Shown here piece by piece: positions 33,082 to 41,872 of a DNA stretch of 64,000 nt; positions within the stretch are counted from its first letter, which is position 1; the number at the start of each line of letters is the position of its first letter. The position numbers and the translations under genes are program-made. The stretch is from Acidobacteriota bacterium (GTDB lineage: Bacteria > Acidobacteriota > Terriglobia > Terriglobales > Acidobacteriaceae). Location of the stretch: NCBI GenBank assembly GCA_021781495.1, contig JAJXWS010000005.1, positions 1-64,000 on the forward strand, in the 5' to 3' direction. The notes beneath the pieces were generated by a model, which was not told the DNA's origin, did no database searches, and worked only from the letters and a program-made list of their open reading frames with translations.

Positions 33082-34422
33082 ATGAACTCTGCCAGCCCAA
33101 AGCCCGGAGGTAATGCCTTGAAGGGACCGCCTGAAGGGGCCGTGGAAGGAATGAACCGTGCCGTTGTGGCGTCGGTCAACCTGGTGGTCCTGCTGGCTTT
33201 TTTCGTCACGCAACGCATCTTTGCCGGGATCGAGCAGGTGCCGTCCTGGGGCGTGCTGGGGCTGATGCTGGCCGCGGTGGCGGTGCGGGTGGCGGAGATT
33301 GTCTTTACGCAGCGCAGAGGCGGGGAGCTGCCGGTGGCGCTGGAGCGGCGCATGGCATTGCTCTCGGTTGGCTGGAACCTTGCGCTGGCGCTGCCGCTGG
33401 CTATTGTTTCGCGGGAGTCGGACACGCCGTACTTTGGCATGCTGCTGCTGCCGATTCTGGAGACGGCCATCTATTTTTCTCTGCCGGCGACGGTGGTGGT
33501 GGCGAGCACATCCTCGGCGATTTCGATCTTCTGGGTGGTGTTCGCGGGGCACTTTCACCCGCCGTTTGCTGTTGGGGAGATGCTGGAATCCGCCACGCTG
33601 GTGCTGATGTACTTTATTGTCGGCACGCTGGTGTGGCTGCTGATGGAGCGGATCCGGCGGCGGGGACGCATGTTGCGGCTGCATATGGCCGACCTGGAAC
33701 GCACCCGGAATCGGCTGATTGAGCAGGAGAAGCTGGCGGCAATTGGCAGGCTGGCCAGCTCGGTTGCGCACGAGATTCGGAACCCGGTGGCGATCATCTC
33801 CAGCGCGCTGGAGGCTTCAGGTTCGGAGGCGTTTCCGCCGAACGAGCGGGAAGAGATGAACCGGGTCGCCATGATGGAGTCCCGGCGGCTGGAAAAGCTG
33901 ACGACGGATTTTCTTTCCTACGCGAATCTTGGCCCGACGCGGTTTGAGCCGCTGGATCTTGGCACCCTGGCAGGGTATGTGGAAGGCATTGTGCGGGTGC
34001 AGGCGACGCAGAAGCAACTTCGGCTGGACATGGAAGCGGGCTGCGAGGATTCCTGCGTGGTGCATGGCAACGAAGGCCAACTGCAACAGGTGTTGCTGAA
34101 CCTGATGCGCAACGCGGTGGACGCGGCTCCGGAGGCCAGCACGATTCGCGTACGCGTGCAGCCGGAAGCCCCGGCAAGCGCGCGCATCACGATTGAGAAT
34201 GCGGGGCCGGCGATTCCCGAAGAGGCGGTTGGACGCATCTTTGAGCCATTCTTTACGCAGAAGGTGGGCGGAACGGGGCTGGGGCTGGCGATTGCAAAGC
34301 GCATTGTGGAACAACACGGCGGAACGCTTGAACTGGAGCGGAATGCAACCGACTGCGTGATGTTTGCCATCACGCTGCCGACGACGCCGCGGTGCGTGGA
34401 GGCGGCCGAAACAACGACATAG
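33082..34422 (+). CDS. Membrane sensor histidine kinase
   Basis: 446 residues from ATG 33082. The TTG at 33052 lies in the promoter, and ATG 33151, directly before the first membrane helix, is a serious alternative. Six or so membrane helices fill the first ~190 residues (VASVNLVVLLAFFVTQRIF, LGLMLAAVAVRVAEIVF, SVGWNLALALPLAIV, MLLLPILETAIYFSL, VVASTSSAISIFWVVFAG, LVLMYFIVGTLVWLLM) with no large periplasmic domain. The HisKA H-box is SSVAHEIRNPVAII; the ATPase has LLNLMRNAVDAA (N-box) and GTGLGLAIAKRIVEQHGG (G-box). It should phosphorylate the response regulator encoded 21 bases downstream; by position next to a metal efflux operon it may sense metal or envelope state. Confidence 0.88.
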   Translation: MNSASPKPGGNALKGPPEGAVEGMNRAVVASVNLVVLLAFFVTQRIFAGIEQVPSWGVLGLMLAAVAVRVAEIVFTQRRGGELPVALERRMALLSVGWNLALALPLAIVSRESDTPYFGMLLLPILETAIYFSLPATVVVASTSSAISIFWVVFAGHFHPPFAVGEMLESATLVLMYFIVGTLVWLLMERIRRRGRMLRLHMADLERTRNRLIEQEKLAAIGRLASSVAHEIRNPVAIISSALEASGSEAFPPNEREEMNRVAMMESRRLEKLTTDFLSYANLGPTRFEPLDLGTLAGYVEGIVRVQATQKQLRLDMEAGCEDSCVVHGNEGQLQQVLLNLMRNAVDAAPEASTIRVRVQPEAPASARITIENAGPAIPEEAVGRIFEPFFTQKVGGTGLGLAIAKRIVEQHGGTLELERNATDCVMFAITLPTTPRCVEAAETTT

Positions 34423-34443
34423 AAAAGGAGGATGAGTGCAGGC

Positions 34444-35844
34444 ATGGCGCGAGTCCTGATCGTGGAAGACGAACCGAATATGCGCAAGACCGTGGCGGCG
34501 CATCTGCGCCAGGATGGCCACTTGCTGGTAGAGGCTGCGACCATTCGCGAAGGACTGGCGGCGCTGGATGGGGACGACTTTGATGTGGTGCTGAGTGACC
34601 AGCGGCTGGGCGATGGCGAAGGCACGCAGATTCTGGAAGCGGCGCGGCAGCTGGATGCCTCGCTGGCCGTGGTGATGCTGACGGCGCACGGCAGCGTGGA
34701 GCTGGCGGTGGAGACGATGCGCAAGGGGGCCTTCGACTTCCTGACCAAGCCGTTTCTGGCTGCAAATCTGAAGGCTGTCATTCAGCGCGCAGCCCGGCAC
34801 ACCCAGTTGAATCGCGAGAACGACGTGTTGCGCACCACGGTGGGCAGGCTGGAGGGCGGCTCCGAGATTCGCGGGCACAGCCCGGCCATGCAGCGACTAC
34901 GGGAGATGATTGGGCGGGTTGGCGCTACGGACACCACGGTGCTGATTACCGGCGAGACCGGTACCGGCAAGGAGCTGGCGGCGCGCGCCATCCACCGCAT
35001 GAGCCGGCGCGCAGAGCGTCCGCTGATCAGCGTGAATTGCGCCGCGTTTACAGAGACGCTGCTGGAGAGCGAGCTGTTTGGCCACGAGCGCGGGGCATTT
35101 ACGGGCGCAGACCGCGTCCGGCAGGGGCTGTTTGAGGCAGCGCACGAGGGGACGCTCTTTCTGGATGAGGCAGGAGAACTTTCTGCCGCTGCGCAGGCCA
35201 AGCTGCTGCGCGTGCTGGCCGAGGGCCGGATTACGCGCGTGGGCTCAACCACGGCGCGCAAGGTGGACGTGCGCGTGATCGCGGCAACGCACAGGAACCT
35301 CCTGCGCGACGTGGAAGAGGGACGGTTTCGGCAGGACCTCTATTACCGGCTGGCGATTGTGCCCATCGCTGTTCCGCCGCTGCGCGAGCGCGCGGAGGAT
35401 ATTCCGGAGATTGCGGAGTTTCTGCTGCAGCAGATAGCGGGTGAGCTGAAGATTGCCCGGAAGCGACTGCACACAGACGCGCTGCAGCAATTGATGACGT
35501 ATGCCTTTCCGGGCAACGTGCGGGAGCTGCGCAACCTGCTGGAACGGGCATGCATTTTGACCAACGGGCCGGAGATCCTGTGGGTGGATCTTCCGGAGGC
35601 GGAGACGGGCGCGCCGATGGGTGAGATGAAGATGCCGCTGGCGGCGGGAGGCGCTCTGCCTGAGGAGCTGCCGCTGCGCGCCACGCTGGCGTCCTGGGAG
35701 CGCTCGATTCTGGAACAGATGCTGGCCCGGACGAACGGCTCGAAGGTGGAGGCGGCACGGCGGCTGAGCCTCTCCAAGAGCGACCTGAGCTACAAGCTGT
35801 CGAAGTATGGACTGATGAGCACGGCGGCGAGTTCAAAAATTTGA
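34444..35844 (+). CDS. NtrC-type sigma-54-dependent response regulator
   Basis: 466 residues from ATG 34444, behind AAAGGAGG; ATG 34432 touches the ribosome binding site and is rejected. The receiver domain has VEDEPN, phosphorylatable Asp in VVLSDQRLGDG, LTAHGS and LTKPF. The AAA+ domain has Walker A GETGTGKE, the sigma-54 contact loop GAFTGA (ERGAFTGADRV), Walker B GTLFLDEAGE and an arginine-finger region. The Fis-type helix-turn-helix is SKVEAARRLSLSKSDLSYKLSKYGL. It should activate RpoN promoters by binding upstream palindromes; the matching sites flank this very operon. Its stop codon lies inside the second palindrome. Confidence 0.95.
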   Translation: MARVLIVEDEPNMRKTVAAHLRQDGHLLVEAATIREGLAALDGDDFDVVLSDQRLGDGEGTQILEAARQLDASLAVVMLTAHGSVELAVETMRKGAFDFLTKPFLAANLKAVIQRAARHTQLNRENDVLRTTVGRLEGGSEIRGHSPAMQRLREMIGRVGATDTTVLITGETGTGKELAARAIHRMSRRAERPLISVNCAAFTETLLESELFGHERGAFTGADRVRQGLFEAAHEGTLFLDEAGELSAAAQAKLLRVLAEGRITRVGSTTARKVDVRVIAATHRNLLRDVEEGRFRQDLYYRLAIVPIAVPPLRERAEDIPEIAEFLLQQIAGELKIARKRLHTDALQQLMTYAFPGNVRELRNLLERACILTNGPEILWVDLPEAETGAPMGEMKMPLAAGGALPEELPLRATLASWERSILEQMLARTNGSKVEAARRLSLSKSDLSYKLSKYGLMSTAASSKI

Positions 35845-35855
35845 ACGGCGTTCAA
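35831..35855. promoter_or_regulatory. Putative enhancer site of the sigma-54 regulator, efflux operon
   Basis: GTTCAA-AAAT-TTGAAC-GGC-GTTCAA: two overlapping inverted pairs. The right pair TTGAAC-N3-GTTCAA (35841-35855) is centred 81 bases upstream of the TGG of the -24/-12 element at 35929, the same geometry as at the kinase promoter. It overlaps the last codons of the regulator gene. Confidence 0.6.
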
Positions 35856-35928
35856 ATTTCTGTCCGCGCCGCACGTCCGCGCGACAGCGCAACCTATTGA
35901 TTTTCCTAATGCTTGGCGCCAGTTGGTT

Positions 35929-35943
35929 TGGTCATTCACGTGC
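35929..35943 (+). promoter_or_regulatory. Putative sigma-54 (-24/-12) promoter of the efflux operon
   Basis: TGGTCATTCACGTGC keeps the invariant GG and GC 10 bases apart and shares TTTGG-N6-ACGTGC with the kinase promoter. The -24 box (TGGTC) is a weaker match to consensus than the kinase one. Confidence 0.5.
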
Positions 35944-35958
35944 AGTCATTGCTCGCGT

Positions 35959-37221
35959 ATGACGGGAACAACCTTTCAAACGGCGTTCCGGAGCAGAGTA
36001 CTGCGGACGCCCGTTCTTCTTCTATTTGTCGCGGCTGGGGCATTTTGTGCTCCGGCAGGTGCGGCGGAGGATCTGTCTCTCGACCAGGCTCTCAAGACGG
36101 CGCTGACGCATCGGTCGGAACTGCGAGCCGTGGATGAGCGGGAGCAGGCCGCGCAGGGACTTCGGCGGCAGGCCGGCGCCGTGCCCAATCCGAGATTCTT
36201 CTACCAGTCAGAAAACCTGCGGCCCGAGATGGACTTTGGGCAGAACGTGGATACGTATGTGTACGCTGTCCAGCCGATCGAGGTTTCAGGCCGTCGCGGC
36301 GCTCGCATCCAGGTGGCGCAAGGCGGCATAGGCCAGGCAGCGCTGAACCGCGACCTGCAGCGGCAGGAGATTGAGTACGCGGTGGCACAGTCGTTCTGGG
36401 ACGCGCTGCGGCTTGTGTATCTGCGCAAGCTTGCCGAGGAGACGCAGGGCTTCTATCGCGAGATGCTGGACTATCACCAGAAGCGCTTCAACGAGGGCAA
36501 ACTGGCGGCGGTGGATCTGATGCGCATTCAGCTGGAGTTTGCCCGCGCACAGACACGTGCCGAGTCAAGCCGGCTGGCCGAGGCACAGGCGATGCAGAAG
36601 CTGGCACAGGAGATGGGACTTGCGGTTCCGGGTGCGTGGGAACTGAAGGCAGAGTTTGAAGCCCTGAACGAGCCGCGACCGGAGGCCCTGACGGACAAGG
36701 CCTTTGAGCAGCGCATGGACGTAAAGCTGGCGGCGCAGAGGATCGAGGCCGCGCGCGCAAACCTGATGCTGCAGCAGGCACAGGGCAGGCCCGACCTGGA
36801 TATGGTGCTGGGCTACAAGCGCACGGCCGGCAACAACACCATGCTGGGCGGCATGCAGATGAATCTGCCGTTCTGGGACCGCAACCGGGGAGGCGTGCAG
36901 GCATCTCGATCCGATCTGGCCGCAGAACACTCTGCATTGACAGCAGCGGAGCTGAAGAGTGAGTCCGAGTGGAAGCTGGCGCACACGGCTTACCTGACGT
37001 GGCAGCGTGAGGTGAATGAGCTGTACGCGCCGATGCTGGCCCAGTCAAAGGAGATTGCGGGCATATCGCGGGCGGCTTATCGCGAAGGCGGACTGGACCT
37101 TCTGCGGCTGCTGGATGCCGAGCGGCTTCGCGTGGAGACGCAGACAGCCTGGGCAGAGGCGCTGGGCAACTATCACCAGAGCGTGCTGACGCTCCATTAC
37201 GCGGCAGGGCTTGAACCATGA
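35959..37221 (+). CDS. CzcC/CusC-like outer membrane efflux protein
   Basis: 420 residues from ATG 35959. The track start TTG 35923 lies upstream of and inside the -24/-12 element, so it cannot be transcribed from that promoter. The signal peptide is VLRTPVLLLFVAAGAFCAPAGAA. Two OEP repeats are visible (LSLDQALKTALTHRSELRAVDEREQAAQGLRRQ; ALTDKAFEQRMDVKLAAQRIEAARANLMLQQAQGRPDLDMVLGYKR). It provides the outer-membrane channel of the tripartite metal pump. Its TGA overlaps the ATG of the adaptor gene (ATGA), so translation is coupled. No ribosome binding site is seen at the start, which would be about 4 bases from the predicted transcription start. Confidence 0.88.
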   Translation: MTGTTFQTAFRSRVLRTPVLLLFVAAGAFCAPAGAAEDLSLDQALKTALTHRSELRAVDEREQAAQGLRRQAGAVPNPRFFYQSENLRPEMDFGQNVDTYVYAVQPIEVSGRRGARIQVAQGGIGQAALNRDLQRQEIEYAVAQSFWDALRLVYLRKLAEETQGFYREMLDYHQKRFNEGKLAAVDLMRIQLEFARAQTRAESSRLAEAQAMQKLAQEMGLAVPGAWELKAEFEALNEPRPEALTDKAFEQRMDVKLAAQRIEAARANLMLQQAQGRPDLDMVLGYKRTAGNNTMLGGMQMNLPFWDRNRGGVQASRSDLAAEHSALTAAELKSESEWKLAHTAYLTWQREVNELYAPMLAQSKEIAGISRAAYREGGLDLLRLLDAERLRVETQTAWAEALGNYHQSVLTLHYAAGLEP

Positions 37222-38474
37222 AAACGGCAACGGGGATTCGGGGAATGTACAAGATGAGCGGAACGAGACTGGCTGGCACGCTGCTGGCGGTGCTGGGGAT
37301 AGTGGCGGCGCTGAGCGGCTGCCGGGGAGCCAAGCAGACGACCCAGGCGACGCCGACCGAGGTAAAGGCAGCGGCTACGGATGCGACCGAAGTCGAGATG
37401 CCGCTGGCCGAGCAGAAGGATGTAATTGCCGTAGCCAAGGTGTTGCAGACGGACGAGCCTGAGCTGTTGCACTTTCCTGGCAAGATTGTGCTGCCGGACA
37501 ACGAGACGTGGCACGTGGGCGTGCTCTCCAACGGCCGCGTGGAGCGGGTGTATGCCAATCTTGGCGACTATGTGCAGAAGGGCACGGTGCTGGCCCGCAT
37601 GCACAGCCACGATGTGCACGAGGCGCGCGCCTCGTACGCGATGGCGCGGTCGGATGAGACTCGAATTGCAGCGGCCATGGCGCTGGCCCAGGTGAACTTT
37701 GACCGCGTTCAGAGGCTCTACGCACTGAAAGCGGCATCGGTTGAGCAAGTGGAGCAGGCGAGGCAGGAGCTGGTCAACGCCAAGGCCGAACTGAACAACG
37801 CCAAGACGGACGTAATGCGCAACAAGGTGCATCTGGAAGAGAACCTGGGCATTCCCGCAGACGCGCCTTTGGCGGGCGGCACGACGGAAAGCGAGCTCAT
37901 CCCGATTCTTGCGCCGGCCAGCGGATACATTCTGCAAAAGAATGCAACGCCAGGCACAACGGTGACACCGGGAACCGATGTCTTTGTGCTGGGCGATCTG
38001 AAGCACCTGTGGATGCTGGCATCGGTAGGACAGGAGTCTCTGGGCAAGCTCGTCGTTGGACAGCCCGCGGAAGTGAGCCTGCCGGGCATTCCGGGCAAGG
38101 CCTTTGCAGGAACGGTGAGCAACCTGGGACAGGCGTTCGACCCCACGACACGCCGATTGCAGATACGCATCCAGATTGAGGAGTCTTCTCCGCTGCTGCA
38201 TCCTGAGATGCTGGCGAATGTCGAGATCGAGGCCGGGTCGCGTCGACCGGTGATCCTGCTGGATCCGGGAGCCGTGCAACAGGTGAATGGGCAGGAAGCC
38301 GTGTTTGTGCGCGAGGCGCCGGACCGCTTTGCAGTGCGCGCCGTAAGAACCGGCGAGACGCTGCGCGGCAAACTGATCATCCTGGAAGGACTGCAACCCG
38401 GTGAGGAAGTGGTGACGCGCGGCGGCTTCCTGCTGAAATCGCAACTGATGAAATCCGCGATGCAGGGGGAGTAA
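37218..38474 (+). CDS. CzcB/CusB-like RND periplasmic adaptor lipoprotein
   Basis: 418 residues; ATG overlaps the preceding stop by 4 bases. The signal peptide ends in a lipobox LSGC (TLLAVLGIVAALSGCRG), so it is probably anchored in a membrane by lipid. Then come beta-barrel and lipoyl halves (GRVERVYANLGDYVQKGTVLARMHSHDVHEARASYA; LAPASGYILQKNATPGTTVTPGTDVFVLGDL) around a helical hairpin (QRLYALKAASVEQVEQARQELVNAKAELNNAKTDVM). The membrane-proximal domain is at the C-terminus (AVRTGETLRGKLIILEGLQPGEEVVTRGGFLLKSQLMKS). It connects the RND pump to the outer-membrane channel. Confidence 0.92.
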   Translation: MKTATGIRGMYKMSGTRLAGTLLAVLGIVAALSGCRGAKQTTQATPTEVKAAATDATEVEMPLAEQKDVIAVAKVLQTDEPELLHFPGKIVLPDNETWHVGVLSNGRVERVYANLGDYVQKGTVLARMHSHDVHEARASYAMARSDETRIAAAMALAQVNFDRVQRLYALKAASVEQVEQARQELVNAKAELNNAKTDVMRNKVHLEENLGIPADAPLAGGTTESELIPILAPASGYILQKNATPGTTVTPGTDVFVLGDLKHLWMLASVGQESLGKLVVGQPAEVSLPGIPGKAFAGTVSNLGQAFDPTTRRLQIRIQIEESSPLLHPEMLANVEIEAGSRRPVILLDPGAVQQVNGQEAVFVREAPDRFAVRAVRTGETLRGKLIILEGLQPGEEVVTRGGFLLKSQLMKSAMQGE

Positions 38475-38480
38475 ACACAG

Positions 38481-41400
38481 ATGCTGACGCGGATCCTGAA
38501 CTTCTCGCTCGCGTACCGGTGGGTCATCCTGCTGGGTGTTGTGCTGCTGATCGCGGCTGGTGCCTGGGTGGTGTACACCATTCCGGTGGATGCCTTTCCG
38601 GACCTGACCAACAACCAGGTTGTCGTGGTCACGGAAGCGCCGTCCATGCCTCCAACCGAGGTGGAGCAACTGGTCACGTTCCCGATTGAGCGCTCCATGA
38701 TGGGCATGCCCAAACAGCAGCAGGTGCGCTCCATATCGAAGCTTGGGCTGTCGATGGTCACGGTGGTCTTCGATGACTCCGTAGCCTCGTACTTTGCTCG
38801 GCAGCTGGTCAACGAGCGGCTGCAGCAGGTTGCCGCCACGCTGCCGATGGGCATTCAGCCTGTGCTGAGCCCGCCCTCAACGGCATTTGGCGAACTGTAT
38901 CAGTACACGATCTCCGGCGGCGGGCTTTCTCCCATGGCGTTGAAGGACGTGCAGGAGTGGCTGATAAAGCCGCAGTTGCGCGCGGTTCCGGGCGTGAGCG
39001 ATGTGAACACCTGGGGCGGAGAAACGCGCCAGTATCAGATCAAGGTCGATCCCAGTCTGCTGCAGTCGTATGGCCTGACGCTGCACGATGTGGCGACTCG
39101 CATCGCCGAGAATAATCAGAACTTCGGCGGCGGCTACATTGAGCATGACGCGGAGCAGTATATTCTGCGCGGCACGGGACGCACGGCCTCAACCGACGAT
39201 CTTGGCCACATTGTGCTGATGTCGAACCAGGGCACGCCGGTACTGATTGAGGATGTTGCGCAGGTAGTGGTTGCGCCAGCGCCACGGCAGGGCGCGGTGC
39301 TGGACCAGGGCGAGACGATCTCCGGCATGGTGATCATGCTGAAGGGACAGAACGGAAAGAACGTGATTGAACAGGTGAAGAAGAAGATTGCCGGCCTTCA
39401 CCTGCCCGCGGGCGTACAGCTGAGAGCCTTTTACGACCAGTCCACGGTGATTGACGCGACCATTGAGACAGTGAAGCACAATCTGTTTGAGGGCTTCATT
39501 CTGGTAACGGTGGTTCTGCTGATCTTTCTGGGCAGCTTTCGCGCAGCGCTGGTCACGGCCTCCATCATCCCGCTGTCACTGCTGTTCAGCTTTCTGGGCA
39601 TGAAGCTGTTCGGCATCAGCGCAAACCTGATGAGCCTGGGCGCCATCGACTTCGGCATGATTGTGGATGGCGCGGTGGTGATGATGGAGAACTCCGTGCA
39701 CCGGCTGCAGGAGCACGGCCGCAATGAGACTCCGATGGAGTCCATTGCCCGCGCCGGAGGCGAGGTGGCGCGGCCGATGGCGTTCGGTGTGAGCATCATC
39801 GTTGCCGTGTATCTGCCGATTCTCTTTCTGGAGGGTCTGGAAGGGCGCATGTTCCGGCCCATGGCCATCACGGTCTGCGCGGCTCTGCTGGGTTCGCTGC
39901 TGCTGGCCTTGACGGTGATTCCTGTGCTGACGAGCTATGTCTTCCGCAAGGGGCTGCACGTAAAGGAGACAAAGAAAGATCGGCGCAGCTGGATGGATTT
40001 TCTGACGGCAAAGTATGTGTGGGGATTGGGGCTGGCCATGCGCTATCGCGTGATTGTGACGGCAACGGCCATCGTGGTTCTGCTGGTATCCCTGGTCTCA
40101 CTGAAGTGGATCGGCACGGAGTTTATGCCGAAGCTGGACGAGGGCTCGATTCTGCTGGAGACGCGGAAGCTGCCCGGCATTTCCCTGACTGAGTCCATCA
40201 CAATTTCCAAGCGGGTGGAGCAGACCCTTCGCACCTTTCCGGAGATACGCGATGTAACCACGAAGATCGGCCGGCCGGACTTTGCCACGGAGGCCATGGG
40301 AATCAACGAGGGCGATGTGTACATTGCTCTGAAGCCACAGAAGGACTGGGCACGCTTCCACAGCAAGGAAGAGCTAATCGATGCGATGGACAAATCCCTG
40401 TCCACGATTCCCGGCATTTCCTACGACTTTACGCAGCCGATGGCGATGCGGCTGGATGAGACGGTCTCGGGCGTAAAGGCGGATCTTGCCATCAAGATCT
40501 ATGGAGACGACTTTGCCCAGCTGAACCAGCTGGCGCAGAAGGCGCTGCGGCAGGTGCGTTCGATTCGTGGAGCCGCAGACGCACAGATGGAGATGAACTC
40601 CGGCGTGCCGGAACTCACGGTGCGGACGCGGAGAGATGCGCTGGCGCGCTACGGGCTCAACGTGACCGACGTGCAGGAGGCCATCCAGGCGGGTGCGTCG
40701 GGTCTGCCCGTGTCAGAGATGATCGATGGCCAGCGGCGCTACTCCATTGTGCTTCGCCTGCCGGACACGTACCGGACTGATCCTGCTGCCATTCGTGCCA
40801 TTTCGATTCGCGCACCGGGCGGCGAGGAGGTTGCACTGGGCCAGGTGGCGGACGTCGGCATCACCTTTGGTTCCGAGATCATCAACCGCGAAGAAGGACA
40901 GCGCCGGATGGTGGTGATGTCGAATGTGCGCGGCCGCGACCTGGGCAGCTTTGTGGCTGAGGTACAGCAGCGCATCAACGATCAGGTGCAGTTGCCGCCG
41001 GGCTACTCCATCTCTTATGGAGGCCAGTTTGAGAATCAGCAACGGGCCATGAAGCGCCTGTTCCTCCTGATTCCCCTGGCGCTGGCCATCATTATGGGGC
41101 TGCTCTACATGACATTCAACTCCATCAAGCATGCGGTATTGATTCTGGTAAACGTGCCCTTTGCGCTGGTGGGTGGAATTGCCGCATTGTGGATCACCCA
41201 CCTCAACCTGAACCTGTCCGCATCGGTTGGCTTTATTGCGCTGTTCGGCGTGGCTGTGCTGAACGGAGTTGTTCTGGTGAGCTCAATTAACCAGATGAAC
41301 AACAGCGGCATACCCCTGCATATCGCCATTGAACAGGGCGCGGCGAGGCGGCTGAGGCCGGTGCTGATGACGGCACTGGTCGCAAGCCTTGGTTTTATCC

Positions 41401-41582
41401 CTATGGCGATCTCCACATCCACGGGCGCTGAGGTCCAGAGGCCCCTGGCGACCGTGGTGATTGGCGGCCTTATCAGTTCCACGGGATTGACACTGTTCCT
41501 GTTGCCGACCTTCTATGAGTGGTTCACCCAGCTCTCTCTGCGCCGGCAAAAGGAGACCACGGAGACGCCCGCAGCCGTATAA
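38481..41582 (+). CDS. czcA: CzcA-type heavy-metal efflux RND transporter
   Basis: 1033 residues, the usual length; ATG behind GGGGGAG. Twelve membrane helices in two halves with two large periplasmic loops. The N-terminus is RILNFSLAYRWVILLGVVLLIAAGAWVVYTIPVDAFPDLT. TM4 reads IDFGMIVDGAVVMMEN, the DFG...DGAxxxxEN form found in HME-RND pumps for divalent cations (Zn, Co, Ni, Cd), not the DAxxxxE form of Cu/Ag pumps such as CusA. It uses proton-motive force to drive metal out through the CzcC-like channel. Which metal is pumped is inference from that motif. It is the last gene of the operon; no clear terminator follows. Confidence 0.93.
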   Translation: MLTRILNFSLAYRWVILLGVVLLIAAGAWVVYTIPVDAFPDLTNNQVVVVTEAPSMPPTEVEQLVTFPIERSMMGMPKQQQVRSISKLGLSMVTVVFDDSVASYFARQLVNERLQQVAATLPMGIQPVLSPPSTAFGELYQYTISGGGLSPMALKDVQEWLIKPQLRAVPGVSDVNTWGGETRQYQIKVDPSLLQSYGLTLHDVATRIAENNQNFGGGYIEHDAEQYILRGTGRTASTDDLGHIVLMSNQGTPVLIEDVAQVVVAPAPRQGAVLDQGETISGMVIMLKGQNGKNVIEQVKKKIAGLHLPAGVQLRAFYDQSTVIDATIETVKHNLFEGFILVTVVLLIFLGSFRAALVTASIIPLSLLFSFLGMKLFGISANLMSLGAIDFGMIVDGAVVMMENSVHRLQEHGRNETPMESIARAGGEVARPMAFGVSIIVAVYLPILFLEGLEGRMFRPMAITVCAALLGSLLLALTVIPVLTSYVFRKGLHVKETKKDRRSWMDFLTAKYVWGLGLAMRYRVIVTATAIVVLLVSLVSLKWIGTEFMPKLDEGSILLETRKLPGISLTESITISKRVEQTLRTFPEIRDVTTKIGRPDFATEAMGINEGDVYIALKPQKDWARFHSKEELIDAMDKSLSTIPGISYDFTQPMAMRLDETVSGVKADLAIKIYGDDFAQLNQLAQKALRQVRSIRGAADAQMEMNSGVPELTVRTRRDALARYGLNVTDVQEAIQAGASGLPVSEMIDGQRRYSIVLRLPDTYRTDPAAIRAISIRAPGGEEVALGQVADVGITFGSEIINREEGQRRMVVMSNVRGRDLGSFVAEVQQRINDQVQLPPGYSISYGGQFENQQRAMKRLFLLIPLALAIIMGLLYMTFNSIKHAVLILVNVPFALVGGIAALWITHLNLNLSASVGFIALFGVAVLNGVVLVSSINQMNNSGIPLHIAIEQGAARRLRPVLMTALVASLGFIPMAISTSTGAEVQRPLATVVIGGLISSTGLTLFLLPTFYEWFTQLSLRRQKETTETPAAV

Positions 41583-41740
41583 AGAAGCACGGAGACAGAG
41601 GAATACTCAGCCGGCGGAGGCCTGCGCTGATCGGTTGTTCGCCGGTTTGCGCAGCTCCGCTGTGGCGTTTGCTGCCGCCCTATGTTCCAAAGCGGTACAT
41701 GGAAAAACATGGGATGGACTGGCAAGATCTGCATTTGTTG

Positions 41741-41755
41741 CAGTCTGATAGACTG
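41741..41755. promoter_or_regulatory. Palindrome upstream of the polysaccharide cluster
   Basis: CAGTCT-GAT-AGACTG is a perfect 6-3-6 inverted repeat in the 290-base gap between czcA and the first glycosyltransferase, 118 bases before its start. It could be an operator; nothing in the window repeats it. Confidence 0.35.
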
Positions 41756-41872
41756 GCAGTGTTGCCGAGGACCGAACGCGCAGGGGGATGCCGGCTACAG
41801 TGCCGGTATCTAATTGGAAACTATTCACCACGGGCGTTTTGATTTGCAATAGATGCAACGGAGGTTTGCGCA

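Noticed and set aside
35915-35935. TTGGCGCCAGTTGG as an alternative sigma-54 promoter before the efflux operon
   Set aside because: GG and the next GG/GC are not 10 bases apart, so the -24/-12 rule fails; the TGGTCATTCACGTGC element 14 bases on fits.
35923-35958. TTG 35923 as start of the CzcC-like protein
   Set aside because: It overlaps the second -24/-12 element; ATG 35959 precedes a normal signal peptide.
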